This document shows, piece by piece, positions 50,304 through 59,149 of a stretch of 64,000 nt of DNA. Position numbers and translations under genes: made by a program. The notes under the pieces were generated by a model. That model made no database searches. It was given only the letters and a program-made list of their open reading frames with translations, and had not been told where the DNA came from. The stretch covers positions 372,001 through 436,000 of the forward strand of contig CAVSLJ010000001.1 in the NCBI GenBank assembly GCA_963728875.1, written 5' to 3'. The first letter of the stretch is position 1, and each line of letters begins with the position of its first letter. This DNA comes from DASUPK01 sp963728875 (GTDB taxonomy: Bacteria; Actinomycetota; Thermoleophilia; Solirubrobacterales; 70-9).

Positions 50304-52145
50304 CTACGAATTCCTTTGTGCCTGAGCCCAGGCGAAGGCCAGAACGGCGCCCAGGGCGAGCGATCCGAGCACGAGAAAGATCGCTCCCGAGTCGTTGACC
50401 AGCACGCCTGCGGCAACCGCCGCGCAGGCACCGATCACGCCTGCGCGGGCCGCGGGAAAGTACTGGAGCCAGGCGTCGATCCGGCGCCACCTGGCAACGC
50501 CCGCGCAAATCCCGGCGATGACCAGCCAGAAGAGGGGGTTGCCCGCCGCCTGGGCGAAATCATCGGCCGAGAGCTCGAGGCGGCGCTGGGCGATGTCAGC
50601 GAGATCGCCGGCGCCGCCGGCGTCGAGCACCGAGCGTGTCAGGTGCGCGTGCCCGCCGGAAGCCAGGTCAATGAGGGCGACGACGCCCAGGACCAGCAGC
50701 GGCGCGACGATCACCGCGGCCAGGACGAGACCGTGACGTTCGGTGGTCGAACGTCGACCATGGATCTCCAGAGAGCCCGTGATCACCGCCGCCGCGACCG
50801 CCCCGCCGATCGGAAGCACGATCGCGGCGCCAACATCGGCGCCGAAGTGGCCGGAAGCAAAGACCAGGGCAGCCAGGACCCCGGCGCCCAGAAAGGCGCC
50901 GATCCCGGCCCCCCTTCCCCAGCTGCCCTTCGCCGTCAGCACGGCCCCGATCCCGACGGGGACCATCACCGCGATCAGCGCCTCGAGCTCGTTCCCGATT
51001 CCATAGAAGCGGACCCCGAAGATCGGGTTCGGCCCGAGCAGGGAAAGCTTGGTCAGCTCAGAGCCCGTCATCACGTCGATCGCGTACGCGACCACGGTGA
51101 TCGCGCAGCCGACCGCCAGCGCCCACCACCCTCGGACCAGTGCCACGGTGAGAGCGGCGAGCGCCGCCGCACCTAACCCGACGAGCAGTCCCTCTGCAAC
51201 CGCGCCCGGCTCGATCGCGGCGCCGGCGAGCAGCGTCAGCGGCATGTAGGCGAACGCAAGCGCGAGCCAGGCGAGCGCACCTCGCCGGAGCCCTGGCCTG
51301 ACGAGGGAGAGCAGCGCGGCGACCAGGATCCAGGCGACGAGAGAGAGGATCACGACCGGCGCCCGGCGATTCGGAATGACCTCCATTCGGTCGACCCGAT
51401 CCCGCACAGCTCTCGGATCGGCGGCCCCCTCGGACCGAATCGGGCGTCCGTTCATCGCATTCGGGATCGACACTCCGAGCCGCCGCAGGATCGTTGGCGC
51501 GATGTCCGTCGACAGCACGTAACCGTCCGTCCGGGTCGAATCGGAGGTCAGATTCCCCGAGTAGCCCGATCCGGCGATGCCGATCGGCACCGTCTCATCG
51601 CTCGGACGGGGCGCGGCGAACGCGATCAGGAGGTCGCCGGGCGGGAGCCTGTAGACGCCCTTGGGCGGCAGGCTCCCCTCCTCCACGGTCACGCCCGGGC
51701 CCGGCGACATTCGCGTGACCGTCCCAGTGCGGTCCGCCGCGATCACCGCAGGGGTGACCAGGAACGGGTCGGCGCGGTTGCCCACGTCGCGGTCGAACAG
51801 GGCCGTGCCGAGGAGCCCGGGTTGGATGTCGGCCGGGGCGCTGTCGGCGCGCTCGAGGATGTGCCGCCACTCGCCGGGCAGCGGCCCACCGACCGCTATC
51901 GGCGGCGGCTCGCCCTCATAGAGGGCGCCGTCGATCCGGTTGCCCTGCGAGATGTCGAGGTAGGTCTGCTCGGCCGGCACCCGGCCGATGCCGGTGCTCA
52001 GGACGCCGACCGCAAGTCCGCGAACCTGTCCCAGCTGGCTCACCGTCGTCCCCGCCGGGAGAATCGCGACGGTTACGCGCGGTATCGCCTCGGCCTGCGG
52101 TGCGAGCCCGCACAACAGCACCCCGGCTGCAAGCGCGGCCGCCAT
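50304..52145 (-). CDS. Membrane protein with extracytoplasmic alkaline-phosphatase-like region
   Basis: 613 residues from ATG 52145. A signal peptide (MAAALAAGVLLCGLAPQAEA) leads to an exported domain of about 300 residues with features of the alkaline-phosphatase superfamily (GYVLSTDIAPTILRRLGV, MNGRPIR). About ten membrane helices follow (from VVILSLVAWILVAALLSL on), with a conserved-looking FYGIGNELEALIAV loop. It resembles uncharacterised actinobacterial cell-envelope proteins. Next to the GT4-flippase gene on the same strand, an envelope role is plausible. Divergent from hemQ with a 13-base gap. Confidence 0.7.
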   Translation of the reverse strand: MAAALAAGVLLCGLAPQAEAIPRVTVAILPAGTTVSQLGQVRGLAVGVLSTGIGRVPAEQTYLDISQGNRIDGALYEGEPPPIAVGGPLPGEWRHILERADSAPADIQPGLLGTALFDRDVGNRADPFLVTPAVIAADRTGTVTRMSPGPGVTVEEGSLPPKGVYRLPPGDLLIAFAAPRPSDETVPIGIAGSGYSGNLTSDSTRTDGYVLSTDIAPTILRRLGVSIPNAMNGRPIRSEGAADPRAVRDRVDRMEVIPNRRAPVVILSLVAWILVAALLSLVRPGLRRGALAWLALAFAYMPLTLLAGAAIEPGAVAEGLLVGLGAAALAALTVALVRGWWALAVGCAITVVAYAIDVMTGSELTKLSLLGPNPIFGVRFYGIGNELEALIAVMVPVGIGAVLTAKGSWGRGAGIGAFLGAGVLAALVFASGHFGADVGAAIVLPIGGAVAAAVITGSLEIHGRRSTTERHGLVLAAVIVAPLLVLGVVALIDLASGGHAHLTRSVLDAGGAGDLADIAQRRLELSADDFAQAAGNPLFWLVIAGICAGVARWRRIDAWLQYFPAARAGVIGACAAVAAGVLVNDSGAIFLVLGSLALGAVLAFAWAQAQRNS

Positions 52146-52158
52146 TAACCTTGGTCTC

Positions 52159-52854
52159 GTGGCCGACCGCACGTTCGTCAAGTTCACGTTCTTCAAGCTC
52201 GACCCCGCCTGGCGCAGGCGGCCCCCCGGGGAGCGGGCGACCGACAAGGCCGAGTTCCTCGCCGCCTGTGAGGACTTCGCCGAGGACCGCTCGCTGCGAG
52301 CGTATTCGACGGTCGGCACCCGCGGCGACGTCGATCTGATGCTGCTCAGCCAGAGCCCCCATCTGTACGACATTCATGCGTTCCACGTCGTCCTCGCCCA
52401 GAGCGGCCTCGCCCGCTGGGCCGAGACGCCGTACTCCTACCTCGCGATGACGAAGCCCTCCCCCTACTCGGATTCCGAGTCCCGCCCGGAGATCTGCACC
52501 TCGGAGCGCAAGTACCTCTTCGTCTACCCGCTGGACAAGAAGCGAGAGTGGTACGGCCTGCCACTCGAGGAGCGGCAGCGCATCATGGCCAATCACATCG
52601 AGGTCGGCCGCCGCCATCCGGAGATCTCGATCAACACCGCCTACTCCTTCGGCCTCGACGACCAGGAGTTCGTCGTCTCATTCGAGGGCGACGATCCGGG
52701 CGAGTTTCTAGACCTGGTCCAGGAGCTCCGCCCGACCGAGTCGAGCGCCTACACGCTCCGCGATACGCCGATCTTCACCTGCGTCTCGATGTCTCTCGGG
52801 CGCGCGCTAGACGCGCTCGACGGCACCGCCGCCACTGCCGTCACCCCCGCTTAG
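52159..52854 (+). CDS. hemQ: Coproheme decarboxylase (HemQ/ChdC, chlorite dismutase family)
   Basis: 231 residues, GTG at 52159. Actinobacterial HemQ blocks are clear: YSYLAMTKPSPYS, YLFVYPLDKKREWYGLPLEERQ, NHIEVGRRHPEISINTAYSFGLDDQEFVVSFE and YTLRDTPIFTC. The family converts coproheme III to heme b in the coproporphyrin-dependent heme pathway of Gram-positives. Absence of a signal peptide and this sequence type argue against a true chlorite dismutase. It is followed after 26 bases by the ferredoxin reductase gene, probably co-transcribed. Confidence 0.9.
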   Translation: MADRTFVKFTFFKLDPAWRRRPPGERATDKAEFLAACEDFAEDRSLRAYSTVGTRGDVDLMLLSQSPHLYDIHAFHVVLAQSGLARWAETPYSYLAMTKPSPYSDSESRPEICTSERKYLFVYPLDKKREWYGLPLEERQRIMANHIEVGRRHPEISINTAYSFGLDDQEFVVSFEGDDPGEFLDLVQELRPTESSAYTLRDTPIFTCVSMSLGRALDALDGTAATAVTPA

Positions 52855-52880
52855 CGCACCCACTACCCTTCCCGCTCGCT

Positions 52881-54287
52881 GTGATCGGCACAGAGGACAA
52901 ACCGCTGCGCGTCGCCATCATCGGGTCCGGCCCGGCCGGCTTCTACACGGCCGAGCACGTGCTCAAGCACGAGGGAGCGACAGCCGAGGTCGACATGTTC
53001 GACCGACTGCCGACCCCCTACGGGCTGGTGCGCTTCGGCGTCGCACCCGACCATCCGAAGATCAAGTCCGTGATCCGCGTCTATGAGAAGACCGCGGCCC
53101 GCCCGGAGTTCCGCTTCTTCGGCAACGTGGAGGTCGGCAGGGACGTCACGGTCGACGAGCTGCGCGAGCGCTACCACGCGGTCGTCTTCGCCTACGGCAC
53201 GGCGACCGACCGCCAGCTCGGCATCCCCGGCGAGGACCTCCCCGGCTCGCATCCCGCCACCCAGTTCGTCAACTGGTACAACGCCCACCCCGATTTCGCC
53301 GATCACGAGTTCGACCTCTCCTGTGAGCGCGTCGTGGTGATCGGCAACGGGAACGTCGCAGCCGATGTCGCCCGGATGCTGGCGCTGACCCGCGACGAGC
53401 TCTCCGAGACCGACACCGCGGACCACGCGATCGAGGCCTTCTCCGACGGCAACGTCAAGGAGATCCTCGTGCTCGGCCGCCGCGGCCCGGCCCAGGCCGC
53501 CTTCACCAACCCCGAGGTCCGCGAGCTCGGCGAGATGGTGAACGCCGACATCGACATCGACGCCGGCGAGATGGAGCTCGACGAGATCAGCCGTGAGTGG
53601 CTCGACTCCGACGACGCCGATCCGACCAACCGCCGCAACGTCGAGATCTTCACCGACTTCTCCGGCCGCGAGCCCGAGGGGAAGCCGCAGAAGATCGCCC
53701 TCCGCTTCCTCCGCTCTCCGATTGAGATCCAGGGCGACGGCAAGGTGGAGCGCATCGTGATCGGCAAGAACGAGCTGCAGTGGGACGAGAGCGGCCGGAT
53801 CAAGGCCGTCGACACCGGCGAGCGCGAGACGATCGAGTGCGGCCTCGTGCTGCGCTCAATCGGCTACAAGGGCATCCCGATCGAGGGAGTCCCGTTCGAC
53901 GATGGCCGCGGCCTGATCCACAACGAGGTCGGGCGCGTCCACGATGGCGAGGGCGAACAGGTCCCCGGCCTCTACGCGGTCGGTTGGATCAAGCGTGGCC
54001 CCTCCGGCGTCATCGGCACGAACAAGAAGGACGCGCAGGAGACCGTCAACGAGCTGTTCGCCGACCTCGAGGCCGGCAAGGTCCCCGAGGCCGAGCTGGC
54101 CGCTGACCGCGGCTCGATCGAGGCGCTGCTCAACGAGCGAAAGCCGGACCACGTCACCTTCGAGGGCTGGCAGGCGATCGACGCCGCCGAGGTCGAGGCG
54201 GGCAAGCCGCACGGCCGCCCGCGCGTCAAGTTCTGCCGCACCGACGAGATGGTCGAGGCCTCGAAGGCCGCCAAGACCGTCGCCTGA
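52881..54287 (+). CDS. Ferredoxin-NADP+ reductase, FprA (adrenodoxin-reductase) type
   Basis: 468 residues, GTG at 52881. FAD loop IIGSGPAGFYTAEHV, YGLVRFGVAPDHPKIK, NADP loop VIGNGNVAADVARML and the C-terminal YAVGWIKRGPSGVIGTNKKDA are diagnostic. It transfers electrons between NADPH and ferredoxin for P450s, Fe-S assembly or biosynthesis. It sits between hemQ and the metallo-hydrolase, all on the plus strand with short gaps. Confidence 0.9.
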   Translation: MIGTEDKPLRVAIIGSGPAGFYTAEHVLKHEGATAEVDMFDRLPTPYGLVRFGVAPDHPKIKSVIRVYEKTAARPEFRFFGNVEVGRDVTVDELRERYHAVVFAYGTATDRQLGIPGEDLPGSHPATQFVNWYNAHPDFADHEFDLSCERVVVIGNGNVAADVARMLALTRDELSETDTADHAIEAFSDGNVKEILVLGRRGPAQAAFTNPEVRELGEMVNADIDIDAGEMELDEISREWLDSDDADPTNRRNVEIFTDFSGREPEGKPQKIALRFLRSPIEIQGDGKVERIVIGKNELQWDESGRIKAVDTGERETIECGLVLRSIGYKGIPIEGVPFDDGRGLIHNEVGRVHDGEGEQVPGLYAVGWIKRGPSGVIGTNKKDAQETVNELFADLEAGKVPEAELAADRGSIEALLNERKPDHVTFEGWQAIDAAEVEAGKPHGRPRVKFCRTDEMVEASKAAKTVA

Positions 54288-54293
54288 TCCCGG

Positions 54294-55154
54294 ATGGACG
54301 ATGCCGACGCAGCACGGGAGCTGGAGAGGCTCCCGATCGAGCTGCCTCGGGGCCTTGAGATCGTCTGGCTCGGAGTCTCCGGCTACCGCCTGACCTACGA
54401 GGGCGTCTCGCTCTTCATCGACCCGTACGTCTCCCGGGTTCCCCTGCGGACATTCCTGCTGCGGCGCCGCGCTCTCCCGGATCCGGCGATGATCGAGCGG
54501 TACGCGAAGGCGCCGGGGGAGGTCGCGGGGATCCTGGTGGGCCACACCCACTTCGATCACGCAGTCGACGCGCCGTTCCTCGCCAGTCGCTTCGGGGCCA
54601 GGGCATACGGGTCAGCTTCGCTGGCGCACCTGATGCGGCTCCACGGCCTCGGCGACCTGGCCGTCGAGGTCGATCCCCATCAGGCGTATGAGCTCGGGCC
54701 CTTCGTCGTGCGATTCGTGCCGAGTCGCCACTCGAAGCTCCTGTTCGGCCGCAAGGTCCCGATGGACGGCGAGCTCACCTGCGACCACCTGCACGGGCTC
54801 TCGCCGACGAGCTACAGGTGCGGCGACGTCTACGGCATCCGGATCGACGTCGCGGGCACCTCCCTGTACCACCAGGGCAGCGCCAACCTCGATGACGGTG
54901 AGCTGGGCGATGACCCGGTCGACCTCTTCCTCGCCGGCGTCGCCGGCCGCAGCGTCACCCCGCGCTACTGGGAGCGGATCCTCCCCAAGCTCGATCCCGC
55001 CGTCGTGGTCCCGACCCACTACGACAACTTCTTCGCGCCGCTCGGAAAGCCGCAGGACTACGCGCTGCGCGTGAAGCTGGCGGAGGTCCCCGGCGAGGTC
55101 GGGCGGGTCGCGCGCGACGCGACGGTTGCGGCCCTGCCGCGAATCGATTCCTGA
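54294..55154 (+). CDS. Metallo-beta-lactamase-fold hydrolase
   Basis: 286 residues. The zinc motif H-x-H-x-D-H is in GHTHFDHAVD (about residue 85), with later His ligands in SRHSK and PTHYDNFF. FIDPYVSR precedes the first motif, as in UlaG/phospholipase-D-like MBL proteins. Substrate unknown. Its last ~97 bases overlap the convergent DUF2867 gene, so both C-termini are read from the same DNA. Confidence 0.82.
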   Translation: MDDADAARELERLPIELPRGLEIVWLGVSGYRLTYEGVSLFIDPYVSRVPLRTFLLRRRALPDPAMIERYAKAPGEVAGILVGHTHFDHAVDAPFLASRFGARAYGSASLAHLMRLHGLGDLAVEVDPHQAYELGPFVVRFVPSRHSKLLFGRKVPMDGELTCDHLHGLSPTSYRCGDVYGIRIDVAGTSLYHQGSANLDDGELGDDPVDLFLAGVAGRSVTPRYWERILPKLDPAVVVPTHYDNFFAPLGKPQDYALRVKLAEVPGEVGRVARDATVAALPRIDS

Positions 55155-55723
55155 TCGCGCCAGCGCCGCTCGATGTCGCGGAGCATCTTCGGGTAGACGA
55201 GCAGGTACCGGAACGGCTTGATCGCGGTCATGTAGGCCTCGCCGCGGATCCCGTTCGGCTTCACCAGGACGGCCATCTGGCCGCGGTACCCGCGGGAGCC
55301 GTCCGGGACCCAGCCGAGGTGCATCACCCCGTGCATCGTGCGGTTAGCGATCTCGGCCGCCCATTCGTCCTCGAGCAGATAGAGCGGGCTGAACGGGAGC
55401 CCGCTGACCTCCGGACCACGCTCGCCGTCGCGCAGGTCCTCGGGCAGCCTGTCCCGCAGCGAGGGGACCCGGCCGCCGACACCGTCCTCATCGTCGTCCC
55501 AGCCGAACAGCTCTCCGAGCTTCCAGCGAAGGGCGAACAGCGCGCGGACGGCGAGGGACGAGCTCTCGGAGGTGTTCGCATCGGCGAAGCGCTCGATCAA
55601 CAGGTGGAAGTCGTCGGGGCCGCCCGGGGTGGGCAGTGCCCAGACATCCTCCACCCGGAAGTCAGGGGCGATCTCGTGGATCCGCCAGGGCCGGGAGGTG
55701 TGTGCGGTTTCCGGAAGTCGCAT
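55058..55723 (-). CDS. DUF2867 family protein
   Basis: 221 residues with the DUF2867 pattern: VWALPTPGGPDDFHLLIE, ALRWKLGELFGWD, DEWAAEIANRTMHGVMHLGWV and a final YRYLLVYPKMLRDIERRWR. A tail of about 30 residues beyond that lies inside the opposing hydrolase gene and is probably unconserved. Family function is unknown; related proteins are often beside TetR genes, as here, with a palindrome in the shared promoter region. Confidence 0.75.
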   Translation of the reverse strand: MRLPETAHTSRPWRIHEIAPDFRVEDVWALPTPGGPDDFHLLIERFADANTSESSSLAVRALFALRWKLGELFGWDDDEDGVGGRVPSLRDRLPEDLRDGERGPEVSGLPFSPLYLLEDEWAAEIANRTMHGVMHLGWVPDGSRGYRGQMAVLVKPNGIRGEAYMTAIKPFRYLLVYPKMLRDIERRWRDQESIRGRAATVASRATRPTSPGTSASFTRSA

Positions 55724-55729
55724 CCTATG

Positions 55730-55745
55730 TATACGGTAGCGTATA
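55730..55745. promoter_or_regulatory. Operator-like inverted repeat TATACG-N4-CGTATA
   Basis: Perfect 6-base arms around GTAG in the 28-base gap between the DUF2867 start (55723) and the TetR start (55752). The spot is strikingly AT-rich for this DNA and so short that a bound dimer would block both genes. Autorepression by the adjacent TetR protein is the simplest reading. Confidence 0.55.
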
Positions 55746-55751
55746 TATCAG

Positions 55752-56330
55752 ATGCCTGCACCGACGCTGACCCCCCGCGCTCGCTGGATCGACGAGGGCC
55801 TCAATGCCCTCGCCGACGGCGGCCCCGATGCCGTCCGGATCGAGCCGCTCGCCCGCTCGCTCGGCGTCACCAAGGGCGGCTTCTACGGGCACTTCGGCGA
55901 CCGCCGCGCCCTCCTCGACGAGATGCTCGACGCCTGGGAGCGCACCATGGTCGACGACGTGATCGAGCGGGTCGATCAGGAGGCCGATGACCCGGAGGCC
56001 CGCCTGCGGCGGCTGTTCGCGATCGCCACGTCCGGTCCCGGGCTGCTCAAGGCGGAGCTCGCGATCCGCGACTGGGCGAGGCGCGACCGGGCGGTGGCGC
56101 GCCGCGTCAAGCGGGTCGACAACCGCCGCATGGACTACATGCGCTCGCTGTTCCTCCCGATCTCCTCGGATGAGGAGGAGGCCGAGGCCCGCTGCCTGCT
56201 CGCCTTCTCGCTCTTCATCGGCAGCCCCTTTATCACCGCCGACCACCGCGGCCGCGGCCGCATCGAGGTGATCGAGCGCGCGCTCGCCGGGCTCCTAGAA
56301 TCACCCGGCGATGGCGATCTCCACCGATGA
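55752..56330 (+). CDS. TetR-family transcriptional regulator
   Basis: 192 residues. N-terminal helix-turn-helix with IEPLARSLGVTKGGFYGHFGDRRALLDEML (about 28-58), the standard TetR recognition region, followed by a helical ligand domain. Divergent from the DUF2867 gene across an inverted repeat, so probably its repressor. Its 3' end overlaps the BolA start by 20 bases. Confidence 0.87.
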   Translation: MPAPTLTPRARWIDEGLNALADGGPDAVRIEPLARSLGVTKGGFYGHFGDRRALLDEMLDAWERTMVDDVIERVDQEADDPEARLRRLFAIATSGPGLLKAELAIRDWARRDRAVARRVKRVDNRRMDYMRSLFLPISSDEEEAEARCLLAFSLFIGSPFITADHRGRGRIEVIERALAGLLESPGDGDLHR

Positions 56331-56547
56331 AGTCCGCCTGATGATCGAGGCCTCCCTGCCCGGGGCCCAGGTCGAGGTCGTCGATGAGACCGGCACTCAG
56401 GACCACCTGCGCGCGACGGTCGCGGCCCCCCAGTTCGAGGGCCTCTCGCGGATCGAGCAGCACAAGCTGGTCAAGAAGTCCGTGCAGACCCGCTTCGACG
56501 ACGGCTCGATCCACGCTCTTTCCATCAAGACGTCAGTGCCGGAGTAG
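56311..56547 (+). CDS. BolA-family protein
   Basis: 78 residues, the usual BolA length, with the class II fold: STDEVRLMIEASLPGAQVEV, a histidine in TGTQDHLRATV, then FEGLSRIEQHKLVKKSV and HALSIKTSVPE. BolA proteins bind [2Fe-2S] clusters together with CGFS monothiol glutaredoxins, and the next gene encodes exactly that partner 22 bases away. Confidence 0.87.
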   Translation: MAISTDEVRLMIEASLPGAQVEVVDETGTQDHLRATVAAPQFEGLSRIEQHKLVKKSVQTRFDDGSIHALSIKTSVPE

Positions 56548-56569
56548 CGCCTGCGTATCATGGGTCGCC

Positions 56570-56971
56570 ATGACTGAACCCAATCTCAAGGACAAGGTCG
56601 AGGAGCTCATCCGGGAGAACAAGGTCCTTCTGTTCATGAAGGGCAATCCCGAGGCGCCTCAGTGCGGCTTCTCTCAGCGGACCGTCAACGTGCTCGAGTC
56701 CTACAACGTCGAGTACGGCGCGGTCGACGTCCTCCCGGCGCTCCAGCCTCTGCGCGAGGTGACCGCCGAGATCTCCGACTGGCAGACCTTCCCCCAGCTC
56801 TACGTCAACGGCGAGCTGGTGGGCGGCTGCGACATCGTCGAGGAGATGGACGAGTCCGGCGAGCTGGCGACGCTACTCGGCGTCGAGCGGCCGGAGCGCC
56901 CAGCGATGTCGGCCAAGCAGGAGCTCCAGGCGGACCCGCAGCAGAGCCCGCCGATCCAGATCCAGCGCTAA
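56570..56971 (+). CDS. Monothiol CGFS glutaredoxin (Grx4/GrxD type)
   Basis: 133 residues from the ATG at 56570. The active site PQCGFSQRTV has the single cysteine that co-ligates a [2Fe-2S] cluster; FMKGNPEAP, TFPQLYVNGELVGGCDIVEEM and the glutathione-binding TFPQ loop are conserved. A polar, glutamine-rich tail of about 25 residues is extra. Acts with BolA in Fe-S trafficking. CGFS glutaredoxins are uncommon in actinobacteria. Confidence 0.88.
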   Translation: MTEPNLKDKVEELIRENKVLLFMKGNPEAPQCGFSQRTVNVLESYNVEYGAVDVLPALQPLREVTAEISDWQTFPQLYVNGELVGGCDIVEEMDESGELATLLGVERPERPAMSAKQELQADPQQSPPIQIQR

Positions 56972-57000
56972 CCGCTCAGGTCCCGACGTTTCGAGCCGTC

Positions 57001-57371
57001 ATGCCCGGCGAGCTGGAGTGGGTGACCCGCCCGCACCGGCCGGGGGAGCCCGCGCGCCATGTCTCAGAGGTCAGCGACCTCGCCGGCTTCCGGGCGTGCG
57101 CGGAAACTTCTGGCGCTACGAGCCTGGAGCCGCCGGACTGCGGCATCGACACAGGACGCAGGAAGAGACCTTTGTCGTCGTCTCCGGAATGCTGTCGATG
57201 TACCTAGGCGATCCGCCCGAGCGCCGCGACGTTCCAGCCGGTGGACTCATCCACGTTCCCGCGGGAACGTCGCTGCAGACCGTCAACCACGTGGAGGAGG
57301 ACCTCCTCGTCTACGCGTATGGCTATCCGCCCGAGGACGAACACGCCCAGGTCCTGGAATCGGCGATCTAG
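57001..57371 (+). pseudogene. Cupin-domain protein, frameshifted
   Basis: ATG 57001 opens a frame reading MPGELEWVTRPHRPGEPARH and VSEVSDLAGF. Near 57090-57101 the sense passes to another frame, which continues GNFWRYEPGAAGLRHRHRTQ, EETFVVVSG and VPAGGLIHVPAGT to the stop at 57369. The second part is a clear small cupin barrel with the histidine pair HRH and EE of the first motif. One missing base (or two extra) near CGGGCGTGCGC explains the break; the whole would be about 123 residues. Function unknown. Confidence 0.65.
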
Positions 57372-57387
57372 GTGCCCTGGATGCCGG

Positions 57388-57762
57388 CTAGACCGCGGCG
57401 GCCTTTTCGGCCGTCTCTTCCTTCACCTGGAAGGAGGAGCCGCAACCGCAGGCTGCTTCGACGTTCGGGTTGTTGACCGAGAAGCCGGCGCCCTGCAGGC
57501 CGTCGACCCAGTCGACCTCGGAGCCGAAGACGAACTGCATGCTCGTCTTGTCGACGACGACCGCCACGCCCTGATTCTCGAAGCGGTGGTCGTCCTCCTT
57601 GGGCGCGTCGAAGGCGAGGGCGTACTGGAAGCCGGAGCAACCGCCGCCGCGAACCGCGACGCGAAGGGCCTGCTCGGCTCCGTTCTCCTGTTCACCGAGC
57701 AACTCCTTGATCTTGCCCGCCGCCTTGTCGGTCAGCGTGATGGGCTGTGGTGCCTCACTCAT
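57388..57762 (-). CDS. A-type iron-sulfur carrier (IscA/ErpA-like)
   Basis: 124 residues from ATG 57762. The three conserved cysteines are present: RGGGCSGFQY at about residue 45 and C-x-C in AACGCGSSF near the C-terminus. ITLTDKAAGKIKELL opens the HesB fold. It delivers Fe-S clusters to apo-enzymes. It is last in a minus-strand operon after the reductase and GST-like genes, and it opposes the BolA-glutaredoxin genes, so Fe-S functions are grouped here. Confidence 0.9.
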   Translation of the reverse strand: MSEAPQPITLTDKAAGKIKELLGEQENGAEQALRVAVRGGGCSGFQYALAFDAPKEDDHRFENQGVAVVVDKTSMQFVFGSEVDWVDGLQGAGFSVNNPNVEAACGCGSSFQVKEETAEKAAAV

Positions 57763-58072
57763 CGATCTGAATTGTAGACGTCGTGCCCCCTGACGCTTCA
57801 GGGTTTTGCCCGGATTCCTCTCCGTAGCGCCAATCGAGGTACTGCAGGATGCGCCGTGAGTCGCTGACCACCTCCTCGCCGTCGACCAGGACCGGGACAT
57901 ATGGCTTCTTGGTCAGCTCGACGATCTCGGGCCGCCGCGAGCGCCGGCGCTGGACGCGCTCCGTCCGGTACTCGAGGCCGAGCTTCTTCAGCCGGCGGGC
58001 GGCGGCTCCGCACGGGCAGAGGAAGTTGGTCGGGGTGCCGCAGCGGTAGAGGACGCGGCGAGGCTCGCTCAT
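57755..58072 (-). CDS. Glutaredoxin/GST N-terminal-domain protein
   Basis: 105 residues, thioredoxin-fold only. RVLYRCGTPTNFLCPCGAAARRL gives cysteines in the position of the glutaredoxin active site (with a C-P-C), and KPYVPVLVDGEEVVSDSRRILQYLDWRYG is the glutathione-binding half typical of GST N-domains. The GST C-terminal helical domain is absent. It overlaps the epimerase gene (ATGA) and the IscA-like gene (8 bases). Probably a thiol transferase. Confidence 0.78.
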   Translation of the reverse strand: MSEPRRVLYRCGTPTNFLCPCGAAARRLKKLGLEYRTERVQRRRSRRPEIVELTKKPYVPVLVDGEEVVSDSRRILQYLDWRYGEESGQNPEASGGTTSTIQIDE

Positions 58073-59124
58073 CACTGGAAGGGAAGCAGGCTGAGGGCGC
58101 GGCCGGTGCCGCGCAGCGCCAGGTCGGTCAGCCGGTGTCCTTCGGCCCGCTTGCCGAGCTCCTCGAGCTGCCAGCGGACGGTGTCCTCGAGCGTCTCCTC
58201 GTGGGGTCGCGGCTCCCAGCCGAGCTGCTTGCGGGCCTTGTCGTTCCGGTAGGTGAACCATTGTGTGCCGGAGCGGACCTCGTCTGCGGAGGTCGGCAGC
58301 CGCACGCCCACCAGCTCCATCATCTCGACGCCGGTGATCGCGAGGCGCCCCTGCATCCGCACCGGGGGCGGTGGGACTCCGGCGATCCTGCTGAGATCGG
58401 CGAAGAGCCGCTGCTGGGTGAAGTTCCGGCCGGTGAGCAGGTAGCGCTCGCCGTCCTCCCCACGTTCGTCGGCGAGGACATGGCCCTTGGCGACGTCACG
58501 TACGTCGACGATGTTGATCGCTCCATCGAGATACCCCGGGATGCGGCGCAGCAGCAGCCGGCGAACCAGAGCGTTGGAGGTACCGCTCGGGTTTGGGTCG
58601 TCCGGGCCGAGGACGAACGACGGATTCACGATGGTCACCGACAGGCCCTTGGCGGCGGCGCGCATCGAGACCAGCTCTGCCTCGTGCTTGGAGTTGATGT
58701 AGGCGATGCCGAGACGGCCGACCGTGAACGGCTGGTTCTCGTCGATGGTCTCGCCCTTCCTGGCGGCCCCGACCGCGCTCGAGCTCGAGGTGAGCACCGC
58801 CTTGACGACGCCGGCGCGCAGCGCCTCCTCCATCACGTTCCGCGTCCCCTCGACGTTCACCTCGAAGACCCGGTCGCGAGCGCGGCTCTGCATCGAGGTC
58901 GTGCCGGCCACGTGGAAGACCCGCTCCACTCCCTTCATCGCCTTGCCCACCGCCTTGCGGTCGGTGACGTCGCCGACGGCGCGCTCGTATTCGACCCCCT
59001 CGAGGGGCTTCGTGTTGCTCTCCTTGCGGACCAGCAGCCTCAGATCATCGCCGCGGTGAGCCAGCTCCCGGGCGACGTGGAGGCCGACAAAGCCCGTCGC
59101 GCCGGTGACGAGGGTCTTCGTCAT
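58072..59124 (-). CDS. NAD-dependent epimerase/dehydratase (dihydroflavonol-reductase-like extended SDR)
   Basis: 350 residues from ATG 59124. NAD loop LVTGATGFVGLHVA, VFHVAGTTSM, a Ser-rich strand TSSSSAVGA, the active-site-like YINSK (Y-x3-K) and NPSFVLGPDDPNPSGTSN are those of the dihydroflavonol-4-reductase/HpnA group. It reduces or isomerises sugar-like or terpenoid carbonyls; substrate unknown. Divergent from DegV with a 25-base gap. Confidence 0.85.
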   Translation of the reverse strand: MTKTLVTGATGFVGLHVARELAHRGDDLRLLVRKESNTKPLEGVEYERAVGDVTDRKAVGKAMKGVERVFHVAGTTSMQSRARDRVFEVNVEGTRNVMEEALRAGVVKAVLTSSSSAVGAARKGETIDENQPFTVGRLGIAYINSKHEAELVSMRAAAKGLSVTIVNPSFVLGPDDPNPSGTSNALVRRLLLRRIPGYLDGAINIVDVRDVAKGHVLADERGEDGERYLLTGRNFTQQRLFADLSRIAGVPPPPVRMQGRLAITGVEMMELVGVRLPTSADEVRSGTQWFTYRNDKARKQLGWEPRPHEETLEDTVRWQLEELGKRAEGHRLTDLALRGTGRALSLLPFQ

Positions 59125-59149
59125 TGGGCGCGCATGGTAGAACGCCCCA

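Noticed and set aside
52159..52854. Chlorite dismutase (perchlorate respiration)
   Set aside because: Sequence blocks and length are those of the Gram-positive HemQ branch, and no perchlorate genes are near.
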